From Methanosarcinales archaeon (GTDB lineage Archaea > Halobacteriota > Syntropharchaeia > Alkanophagales > Methanospirareceae): a stretch of DNA of 34,025 nucleotides. Below are positions 1 through 6,241 of the stretch, one piece after another. A program made the translations under genes and the position numbers. Each line of letters begins with the position of its first letter. Positions within the stretch are counted from its first letter, which is position 1. The stretch is from NCBI GenBank assembly GCA_025464275.1, contig JAODGR010000080.1, positions 1-34,025 on the forward strand, in the 5' to 3' direction. The notes under the pieces are model-generated. The model saw nothing but the letters and a program-made list of their open reading frames with translations, did no database searches and was not told where the DNA came from.

Positions 1-42
1 ATGCTCCAGTGGCGGTATCTCGAGATTAAAATTGAGATTCAT
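1..42 (-). CDS. 5' end of a further operon gene (partial)
   Basis: An ATG on the minus strand at 42-40 lies 12 nt after the stop codon of the PIN gene and opens a frame that stays open for all 14 codons to the window edge (reads MNLNFNLEIPPLEH). The spacing matches the tight packing of the four genes upstream, so I read it as the fifth gene of the same operon. There is no clear Shine-Dalgarno, and 14 codons say nothing about function. It could be a chance open frame. Confidence 0.35.
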   Translation of the reverse strand, partial: MNLNFNLEIPPLEH

Positions 43-54
43 ATCGTATTCAGC

Positions 55-684
55 TTAAGGTTTACGTGCTTGTGGTAGATCATGCCTCTCTATCCAAGGA
101 TACTTTGCCTCTCCAAACCTATTCGTTATTTCCATACGAATTTTCTCTCTGCAGTGCTTCCTTAAATAGTCAATGGCTTTACGTAATGACCCATCATCGG
201 TAACGAGGTATTTACTACATTCTAAAATTGAATTTGCGTAAATCATCAAGTTATATGGCTCCACTGATGGTTTTGAGCCCTCATAAAGAACCTCTGCCAG
301 TTCAAATACATCATTCTGGTCTACATTTGAGAACTCAATACCGAGACTTTTGCTACTCTGAACAAAAACCTCAATGATGTCTTTTATTTTTGTTCTTTCC
401 TGGTATTCAAGCTCATAAGTAGCTTCTCTACCAAAAATTTCATCAAATGGTGCCCGCTCTTCTCTCTTTTTATCATAATAAAACCACCTGTGATAAAGAA
501 AATACAATTCCAAAATGCTGATTTTGCTTATAACTAATTTGTGCCCGTTATTCAGAATTTGCTGTAAAAAGGTATAATATTTTTCCAATTTACTTACATC
601 TCCTCCCTCTTCTTTCACTCTAAGGTATTCTGAAGTTTTAACCAATATATTTGTGTCAAGAAAATAGATCTCTATCAGTGACAT
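55..684 (-). CDS. PIN-domain nuclease (putative)
   Basis: The 209-residue product looks like a PIN-fold metal-dependent nuclease. It opens with hydrophobic strand 1 and the FLDTNIL motif (Asp10). Glu59 in ISILELYF, Glu142 in a helix (EPYNLMIYAN) and Asp163-Asp164 in LVTDDGS match the usual acidic quartet. PIN proteins are mostly RNases, either VapC-type toxins or parts of larger systems. At 209 residues it is longer than the usual VapC of about 130, with a charged insertion around residues 65-105. No VapB-like antitoxin gene adjoins it. Instead it sits 7 nt downstream of the ATPase gene, as the last complete gene of the methyltransferase operon, so I infer an effector role in that system. The third acidic residue is Glu rather than the more common Asp. 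The PIN fold is fairly sure; the role is not. Confidence 0.72.
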   Translation of the reverse strand: MSLIEIYFLDTNILVKTSEYLRVKEEGGDVSKLEKYYTFLQQILNNGHKLVISKISILELYFLYHRWFYYDKKREERAPFDEIFGREATYELEYQERTKIKDIIEVFVQSSKSLGIEFSNVDQNDVFELAEVLYEGSKPSVEPYNLMIYANSILECSKYLVTDDGSLRKAIDYLRKHCREKIRMEITNRFGEAKYPWIERHDLPQARKP

Positions 685-691
685 ATCTATC

Positions 692-1942
692 CTATCTTTT
701 CCTTTCCTTAAATTCGGCTATCCACATGTCAGCAATTTCTTTTATAAGGATTTCGTTTATCAATATCTGTCTACTCACTGCAATTTCAATAGCCTCGTGA
801 CAAAAATTCAAAAGGTTTCTTGGGTTTGTCTTTACAATATCGGGTAGTAATTCCCATAAATTATCAGGAAACGGAAACAAAGTCTCTTTCTCTTCACGAG
901 CATCGTTAAGGTAAGCCAGAACAAGTTTCTTCGCACCATCCGGATCAAGGGGTTGAATTCGAATTGGTCTCAGAAGTCGTGATGCCAGGGGCTCACAATA
1001 CTCTTCTGTTAATTCCCAAGCGGGTGGTACCATAGCAATAATTATACCCAGAGGCATGGCACTTACCAGGTCAAAAAGACGTCTTAAGGTGTATTCGTAA
1101 TCTGTTGCCTCTTTCACAGTGAACCGTTTCGACGCTGGGATTTCCTCAAATTCATCGAGAAGAATCAAGATACAGCTATAATTGTCCACTCTTTTGATAA
1201 GAGAGAAAATTGCTGAAAGGAACTCATAATCGCCTATTTCCTTTTGCCTTTTCGGAGCTATATCCTCCCAATCAAAATAACTCTTATAATGACTCTCCAT
1301 GAGAATACGAGACAGTTTACGTGCACCATTAGCATTTACTCCAATAGATTTCTCAATAATTTCACTGAAAATACTCAATATAGCGTCTATATTAGCCCTC
1401 AATTTCTTAGCGTAGTCAAAGAAAGTTCTGTGATCACTTAGAATATGTTCTTGCACCGATGTCCCAAACCAGGGGTATCTCCCCTTTTCTGAGGGAAAAA
1501 TCTTGTAATACCAATCTAAATCATTTTTTTTCACCCTGCTTAGTAGCTCTTCCCGTATCACATTCCATAATTTCCTCACTATATTCCCTAAACCTATTGC
1601 TCTGATTACACTACCTGTAAAGTCATGAAAACCATATCCAGGGGATTGGATATAAAAACTGGCGACCTTAGGAAACTCCTTCTTTACAAAGTAATGAACC
1701 ATTTTAAGATAAAAAGTCTTTCCAGACCCATATTCTCCAATAAGCGCGCGACCTACTTTTTTATCTCCGTGAAGTAACGCATTAAGAAAATTTTCAAGCT
1801 CTTCTTTCAACCTCTTATCCGGGAAGGTTATGACCCTTGGGGGCTCCAGTAAAGCACCATCTGAAGGAAAAGGGTTTCTGGAAAGCCCCAGGGGTTTATA
1901 CCTCTCTTCGGGTTCCATCTCTTTAATCTCTAATCTCTCCAT
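692..1942 (-). CDS. AAA/ORC-like P-loop ATPase
   Basis: This 416-residue protein carries a Walker A motif GEYGSGKT (residues 69-76) and a Walker B ending in LLDEFEE (about 261-267). A later arginine pair (SRLLRP, 321-326) and TNPRNLLNF (372-380) resemble the arginine/sensor-2 region of ORC/Cdc6- and STAND-like AAA+ ATPases. The N-terminal GLSRNPFP is seen in ExeA/ORC-like ATPases. An insertion between Walker A and B (about 120-240) is rich in charged and aromatic residues. The start codon lies inside the end of the preceding gene (13-nt overlap), with a GGGAG ribosome site at 1951-1955, so translation is probably coupled. ATPases of this sort act as motor or sensor subunits in several defence systems (BREX- and DISARM-like); whether it belongs to one cannot be decided here. 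It is too divergent from Orc1/Cdc6, and in the wrong context, to call a replication initiator. Confidence 0.75.
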   Translation of the reverse strand: MERLEIKEMEPEERYKPLGLSRNPFPSDGALLEPPRVITFPDKRLKEELENFLNALLHGDKKVGRALIGEYGSGKTFYLKMVHYFVKKEFPKVASFYIQSPGYGFHDFTGSVIRAIGLGNIVRKLWNVIREELLSRVKKNDLDWYYKIFPSEKGRYPWFGTSVQEHILSDHRTFFDYAKKLRANIDAILSIFSEIIEKSIGVNANGARKLSRILMESHYKSYFDWEDIAPKRQKEIGDYEFLSAIFSLIKRVDNYSCILILLDEFEEIPASKRFTVKEATDYEYTLRRLFDLVSAMPLGIIIAMVPPAWELTEEYCEPLASRLLRPIRIQPLDPDGAKKLVLAYLNDAREEKETLFPFPDNLWELLPDIVKTNPRNLLNFCHEAIEIAVSRQILINEILIKEIADMWIAEFKERKR

Positions 1943-2952
1943 TGTTTCGTCTCCCAGAGTTTGTTATGAACAATTATATGAGTCATCCATATATTATTCA
2001 ATTTTATAAAGTTCTTTAAAACTTTTTCATCGGTCTTCTTTGATAGGCTTCTAAAGGTCAAAGTACCCTTTGAGGAACTACTGAATTTGATATACTCCGG
2101 TAATCTTCGCCATGCCTCCAGAAAAAAATGATTTTGGATTTCTTTTACAGAGACCCTTAACAAAGGTGCTAATTCAAATATCGTCAGGTCAATGGGGAAG
2201 AATGTCCACTTTGAGTGCGGAGAAGGTCTATATAGTTGCAGGAATTTATCCAAAAGATCTTCAAATCGTAGTGGTGATGATAGCGGATTGAGTGGATAAA
2301 CAATGTGCCTTTTTTCATCAATATATATCTCCTCAATCAGAGAACATTCTCTCCCCCATAGTTGCAGTCCCCATTCTATAGCCATACGTTCTATCGGGGT
2401 TTTAAGAATAATTTGGTCACCTGTTTTCTCATTAACATATCTTTTTGTCCACATTTTCCTTCTTTTCTTCTTCAATTCCATCTCCACCATTACAGGAAGA
2501 ATAGATACCACTTCTCCATATTTTATAAAATCGTCCCATGAGAAAGCTTTTTTACCCATAAATATCCAGAAGAAAGCTTCTCTACAATCAGGGTTGTCAA
2601 TGAGTATTTTTTGAAAAATAAGCTTTTCTTCAATGTTCAAAGGAGCAAGGTAACGATTTAATTCGATAAGCTTATGAACTTCCGTTTTATCCATGTTTGA
2701 TACATACTTTCTATTCGTATTTTGTTTAATTAGCTGCAATTTAAGAGCGGTTCGTATACAATGATAAATAGGCGTTTTAGCAAGCGGAGCTCCTTCTTTT
2801 TTCACAAAAATCCCCTCTTCAATACCTCTATTAGCGATTTCGGTATAACGAAGACCATTATATTTTTCAATTAGCAACAGAATATCCCTTATTTTTGAGA
2901 GAGGGACTTCTTTTCTCATCCAGTAAATTCCATCTCTTATCGCTTTTTCCAT
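1930..2952 (-). CDS. Winged-helix-like protein of unknown family
   Basis: I do not recognise this 340-residue family. Residues about 19-86 look like a winged-helix DNA-binding domain: a helix (IRDILLLIEKYNG), a helix-turn-helix-like stretch (YTEIANRGIEEG) and a recognition-like helix (PIYHCIRTALKLQLI) ending in a short basic strand pair. The remainder is mixed alpha/beta and basic, with no catalytic motif I can name. It overlaps the methyltransferase gene by 16 nt and the ATPase gene by 13 nt, with a GGAGAG site 9-10 nt before the ATG, so it is made in step with both. A plausible inferred role is sequence recognition or autoregulation for the methyltransferase/ATPase pair. It may equally be a structural partner of the ATPase. 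Confidence 0.6.
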   Translation of the reverse strand: MEKAIRDGIYWMRKEVPLSKIRDILLLIEKYNGLRYTEIANRGIEEGIFVKKEGAPLAKTPIYHCIRTALKLQLIKQNTNRKYVSNMDKTEVHKLIELNRYLAPLNIEEKLIFQKILIDNPDCREAFFWIFMGKKAFSWDDFIKYGEVVSILPVMVEMELKKKRRKMWTKRYVNEKTGDQIILKTPIERMAIEWGLQLWGRECSLIEEIYIDEKRHIVYPLNPLSSPLRFEDLLDKFLQLYRPSPHSKWTFFPIDLTIFELAPLLRVSVKEIQNHFFLEAWRRLPEYIKFSSSSKGTLTFRSLSKKTDEKVLKNFIKLNNIWMTHIIVHNKLWETKQWRD

Positions 2953-4151
2953 ATCACTATGCTCTCCTTTGCTGATATCTTTCCAAATTTACTCATCTGC
3001 TGGGGACTATTTCCTCTTAACCTTGCCACAAGTGTTTCCTGATGTGTTAATCCGAGTGAATCGGCTATCTCTATTAAAATATCGCTAACAGGAACCAAAG
3101 AACCCCCATACCTCACATCTCCTATCACAAAAGCAGCAAAACACCCGGGCTTTAATACCCTCACTACCTCCTTAAGCACCAGATACATATCCTCAAAATA
3201 GCCCCTTATCATAGGGATAACATGCTTATTAGGCAAAGTTTCTTCTTCCAATTTTTCTATGATCTCTTTTAATTTAAAAGGTTCTTCATAACCTTCTGCA
3301 GCAAAAACTTCTTTTGCTTCTACATGGGAACGTAAGGTTTTATATCTCAATCTTTTTATATCTCTCTCTGATCTTAGAAAACCAATGGCTAATTCTAAGA
3401 TATACACTCTCGTATAATCGTGCCTGTTAAGATAGGGAGGTGAAGTAATAACAGCATCAAAGGATTCTCCTGGAAAATGAATTTCCCGTGCATCTCCTAT
3501 TTGAGCCCTGGATTTAGTATTATTCTGCGGGTTGCTGTGTTCGATATCGCTGAGCATTTCATTAATTTTGCTGAACAAGATTTCTTTAAAGTCGGGTATC
3601 TTTTTGTCAGTGACTATCCGTAAAAAGCCACCGTCTTTCCTGGCAAAAGCAACTTTTTCCGTAATAGAAAGAAGAGCGGTGAGGAAGAAATATTTTAATT
3701 CTTTATCTCCCATCTCCTGGACCCAATTTTTAACCACGAAAATATCAGATAGCACATCGGGGTCAAAGAACTTATGGAGCATCTTGATTTCAGGGATTAA
3801 AGGATTAGTTTTGTCAGGATTGCTCAGGAGCTTATCAAGTTCTTCAATTTTATACTTGATTTTATCTATATTATAGTTTTGTAATTTGGCATTAGAGATA
3901 AATACGGAAAGGGGTAGAATGTCTATCCCGATAGCAGATATTCCCCTCTCCTTTGCAGCCAATAGAGTAGTCCCACTGCCACAAAAAGGGTCTAATATGA
4001 CGCTTTCACAGCCAAGATTAAAATTGTCTATTAAATACCATACTAAATCCCTTGAGAAACTATGGTTAAAATGATACCATCTATAAATAGGAAGTGTTCT
4101 ATTTTGGTATGGTGTTACCAGAAAATGGAACTTATTTTTTTCCTCTATCAT
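2937..4151 (-). CDS. Amino-group DNA methyltransferase (N4-C or N6-A)
   Basis: A SAM-dependent DNA methyltransferase of the amino class. Counting from the ATG at 4193, motif I is DPFCGSGT (68-75), followed by GIDILP as motif II, and the catalytic motif IV is TSPPY (250-254), about 180 residues later. TSPPY-type motifs are typical of N4-cytosine and some N6-adenine enzymes, so the modified base is undecided. Two starts are possible. The upstream ATG (4193) has no good ribosome site, whereas the ATG at 4151 has GGAGG at 4162-4166 with a 10-nt spacer, so I chose 4151 (404 residues). It is the first gene of the minus-strand operon, and a TATA-like element lies at about 4243-4254. No restriction endonuclease gene is visible beside it; the only nuclease in the operon is the PIN protein. 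Confidence 0.85.
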   Translation of the reverse strand: MIEEKNKFHFLVTPYQNRTLPIYRWYHFNHSFSRDLVWYLIDNFNLGCESVILDPFCGSGTTLLAAKERGISAIGIDILPLSVFISNAKLQNYNIDKIKYKIEELDKLLSNPDKTNPLIPEIKMLHKFFDPDVLSDIFVVKNWVQEMGDKELKYFFLTALLSITEKVAFARKDGGFLRIVTDKKIPDFKEILFSKINEMLSDIEHSNPQNNTKSRAQIGDAREIHFPGESFDAVITSPPYLNRHDYTRVYILELAIGFLRSERDIKRLRYKTLRSHVEAKEVFAAEGYEEPFKLKEIIEKLEEETLPNKHVIPMIRGYFEDMYLVLKEVVRVLKPGCFAAFVIGDVRYGGSLVPVSDILIEIADSLGLTHQETLVARLRGNSPQQMSKFGKISAKESIVIWKKR

Positions 4152-4242
4152 TCTAACACATCCTCCAGTTCCTTGCTCTAACTCAAGCTTCATTCCGCTT
4201 CTCTACCGTTCAACATCTCCGCGGTATAAACAGTCAGGTTTT

Positions 4243-4254
4243 AAGGTATATTTT
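4243..4254 (-). promoter_or_regulatory. TATA-like box for methyltransferase operon
   Basis: On the minus strand the sequence reads TTAAAATATACC, resembling an archaeal TATA box. Transcription would start near 4220, upstream of both candidate start codons. It is the only such element seen upstream of the four-gene operon, whose internal gaps are overlaps or a few bases. This is motif reading only. Confidence 0.4.
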
Positions 4255-4283
4255 AATAGCTCCTTAGCCATAAAAAAATTATC

Positions 4284-4296
4284 TTCATATATTCAT
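4284..4296 (+). promoter_or_regulatory. TATA-like box for aminotransferase gene
   Basis: TTCATATATTCAT on the plus strand lies about 50 nt before the aminotransferase ATG and back to back with the methyltransferase-operon promoter, so the intergenic region is divergent. A GAGG ribosome site (4332-4335) precedes the ATG by 3 nt, which is short spacing. Confidence 0.35.
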
Positions 4297-4338
4297 ATGG
4301 TACATGTATGATATAACACAATAGCATAAGCGAGGCAT

Positions 4339-5493
4339 ATGAAGTGCAGAATAGCAGATAGGGTGAACCAGATAAGGGGTTCGGGAATAAGGGAATTCTT
4401 TGATATCGCGCAGCAGATGGAGGATGTAATCTCCCTGGGTGTTGGTGAGCCTGACTTTGTAACCCCGTGGAGCATAAGAGAGGCTTGTATATTCGCTCTG
4501 GAGAAGGGTTACACATCCTATACCTCCAACTGGGGGCTGATGGAGCTCAGGCAGGCACTATCTGACTATACATACCGTGAGACGGGCGTGTATTACAACC
4601 CTGAGGATGAGATACTCATCACGACCGGAGTGAGTGAAGCTCTCGACCTCGCACTTCGTGCGATTCTCAATCCAGGTGATGAGGTAATCCTGCATGAGCC
4701 CTCTTATGTGAGTTACAAACCCTGTACGATATTCACAGGTGCCACTCCGGTCTGTATAGATACGAGTATGGAAGAGGGTTTCAAACTCCGTGCGGATAAG
4801 ATGAAGCCCACGGAGAGGACGAAAGCGGTGGTCCTGAACTATCCAAACAACCCTACGGGCGCGATAATGGGGAGGAGCGACCTGGAAGAGATAGCGGATG
4901 TGGTGACCGAGCACGATTTGATTGTTATCTCAGATGAGATTTACAGTAAGCTAACATATGAAGGCAGACATACCTGCTTCTCCTCACTGAACGGTATGAA
5001 GGAGCGTACAATACTGCTGAATGGCTTCTCAAAGGCGTATGCCATGACTGGCTGGCGAATTGGATATGCCATGGGACCCAGTGACCTTATAGGTGCGATG
5101 ATGAAGATACACCAGTATATAATGCTCTGTGCACCGATTACCGCACAGATGGCAGCCTTAGAAGCGCTCAGGAGCAGTAATGAGGTGGAGAAGATGGTCG
5201 CGGAGTACAACAGACGGAGGAGATTGATGATACAGGGTATGAAAGCGATAGGATTGGAATGCTTCGAGCCAGGAGGTGCGTTCTACGCCTTCCCTTCCAT
5301 CACTCCTACCGGACTGACTTCGGAGGAGTTTGCACGCCGGTTGCTGATGGATGAGAAGGTGGTAGTGATACCTGGGAGCGTATTCGGAGCGAGTGGCGAG
5401 GGTTTCATAAGGTGCGCTTATGCAGTCTCAGAATATGAGCTTAAAGACGCGCTGGAACGCATGGGGGAGTTCATATCGGGACTGACTAAATAG
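4339..5493 (+). CDS. Class I/II PLP-dependent aminotransferase
   Basis: A fold-type I aminotransferase of 384 residues, the normal family length. The Schiff-base lysine is Lys232 in NGFSKAYAMTGWRIGY. NYPNNPTG (the Asn-Pro motif contacting PLP and substrate) and VISDEIYS (Asp binding the pyridine nitrogen) are intact, and the C-terminal FIRCAYA supplies the arginine that binds the substrate carboxylate. The closest recognisable group is the archaeal aspartate/aromatic/alanine aminotransferases; substrate cannot be read from sequence. It stands alone: the methyltransferase operon diverges on its left and the tRNA-Gln gene follows 86 nt downstream. It is more GC-rich than the operon to its left and marks the return to ordinary chromosomal genes. 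Confidence 0.9.
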   Translation: MKCRIADRVNQIRGSGIREFFDIAQQMEDVISLGVGEPDFVTPWSIREACIFALEKGYTSYTSNWGLMELRQALSDYTYRETGVYYNPEDEILITTGVSEALDLALRAILNPGDEVILHEPSYVSYKPCTIFTGATPVCIDTSMEEGFKLRADKMKPTERTKAVVLNYPNNPTGAIMGRSDLEEIADVVTEHDLIVISDEIYSKLTYEGRHTCFSSLNGMKERTILLNGFSKAYAMTGWRIGYAMGPSDLIGAMMKIHQYIMLCAPITAQMAALEALRSSNEVEKMVAEYNRRRRLMIQGMKAIGLECFEPGGAFYAFPSITPTGLTSEEFARRLLMDEKVVVIPGSVFGASGEGFIRCAYAVSEYELKDALERMGEFISGLTK

Positions 5494-5522
5494 CCGGTAC
5501 GGTAAGGGTAGGTACACATTGG

Positions 5523-5536
5523 TTTATTTTATATGT
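5523..5536 (+). promoter_or_regulatory. TATA-like box upstream of tRNA-Gln
   Basis: TTTATTTTATATG lies about 45-55 nt before the mature tRNA 5' end, giving a transcription start some 20-25 nt upstream of the tRNA and leaving a short purine-rich 5' leader for RNase P to remove. It is assigned by position and composition only. Confidence 0.4.
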
Positions 5537-5579
5537 GCATCAAATAAAGAGTTAGAGATAAAGATAAAGAAGAAGAGCG

Positions 5580-5652
5580 AGTCCCGTGGTGTAGTGGTCA
5601 AGCATACAGGCCTTTGGAGCCTGTGACAGGGGTTCGAATCCTCTCGGGACTA
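5580..5652 (+). tRNA. tRNA-Gln (anticodon UUG)
   Basis: A full cloverleaf is visible. The acceptor stem is AGTCCCG (5580-5586) paired with CGGGACT (5645-5651), followed by discriminator A at 5652. The anticodon arm ACAGGC-CTTTGGA-GCCTGT gives anticodon TTG, and the T arm carries GGTTCGAATCC. No intron is seen, and CCA is not encoded. The last three bases (CTA) are also, on the other strand, the stop codon of the lumazine synthase gene. In archaea Gln-tRNA is normally made by misacylation with Glu followed by GatDE amidation; neither enzyme is in this window. Confidence 0.96.
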
Positions 5653-6105
5653 CTGCTCCATCGTCCCACCTCCGGCTTCTCCACCCTTCCTCAGCCTCTT
5701 CACCATCTTCACCGCCGCTTCTACCGCCCTCTTCGCATAATCAACCCGTTCCTGCGCCTCCAGTCTGGTCATTCCCGGTCCTGATACACCCAGTGTCACG
5801 GGCTTATCGTACTCCAGTGAGAGGTCCATGATCTTCCGTGTGAGCTGTGCAGCGATCATCTCGTCGTGCTCCGTTGCACCCTCTATCACACAGCCCAGTG
5901 TGACCACTGCGTCCACATCCCCACCTCTCAGTAATTCCTTCACTGCAAGTGGCATATCAAACGTTCCAGGTGTATAAAACGTACGAATGACCCTGGCACC
6001 CAGGAACTCTGCGTGTTCACGTGCCAGTATCTCCATTTGATACGTGATATCCCTGTGGAACTCAGATACCACAAAACCCAGTTTTATCTCCTCCTCTTCT
6101 AACAT
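5650..6105 (-). CDS. ribH: 6,7-dimethyl-8-ribityllumazine synthase
   Basis: Penultimate enzyme of riboflavin synthesis, condensing 5-amino-6-ribitylamino-uracil with 3,4-dihydroxy-2-butanone 4-phosphate. The 151 residues match archaeal RibH throughout: LGFVVSEFHRDITYQME at the N-terminus, GTFDMPLAVKEL, GCVIEGATEHDE with the active-site histidine, and VTLGVSGPGMTRLEAQERVDYAKRAVEAA-type residues near the C-terminus. The last ten or so residues (glycine-rich) extend past the usual end. The start is supported by GGGAGGAG 8-9 nt upstream of the ATG. It is convergent with tRNA-Gln and shares 3 bp with it: the TAG stop is the complement of the tRNA 3' end. Riboflavin feeds FAD/FMN and the F420 precursor pool. 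No other rib gene is adjacent. Confidence 0.97.
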   Translation of the reverse strand: MLEEEEIKLGFVVSEFHRDITYQMEILAREHAEFLGARVIRTFYTPGTFDMPLAVKELLRGGDVDAVVTLGCVIEGATEHDEMIAAQLTRKIMDLSLEYDKPVTLGVSGPGMTRLEAQERVDYAKRAVEAAVKMVKRLRKGGEAGGGTMEQ

Positions 6106-6189
6106 CCCTATCTCCTCCCCTGAGTTGACCGATATTGAAGATAAGATAAGATGATAGCTCTTCCTATTTTATTATTGCTTATTTATCCC

Positions 6190-6241
6190 TATCACATCAG
6201 TGGCTCTGGCTCCGACTCTGACTCTGGCTCTGCCTCTGCCT
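6190..6241. repeat. CTCTGx-type hexamer tract
   Basis: A run of imperfect CTCTGG / CTCTGC / CTCTGA hexamers covers the gap between ribH and the stop codon of the next minus-strand gene. Read on the minus strand past that stop (TAG at 6242-6244) it would encode about 14 more polar residues before TGA. It is probably a slippage-generated simple repeat. The rest of the 6106-6241 gap shows nothing recognisable. Confidence 0.6.

Noticed and set aside
692..1942. Orc1/Cdc6 replication initiator and an origin nearby
   Set aside because: The ATPase has ORC-like motifs, but it is buried in a methyltransferase operon and no origin-box repeats were seen around it.
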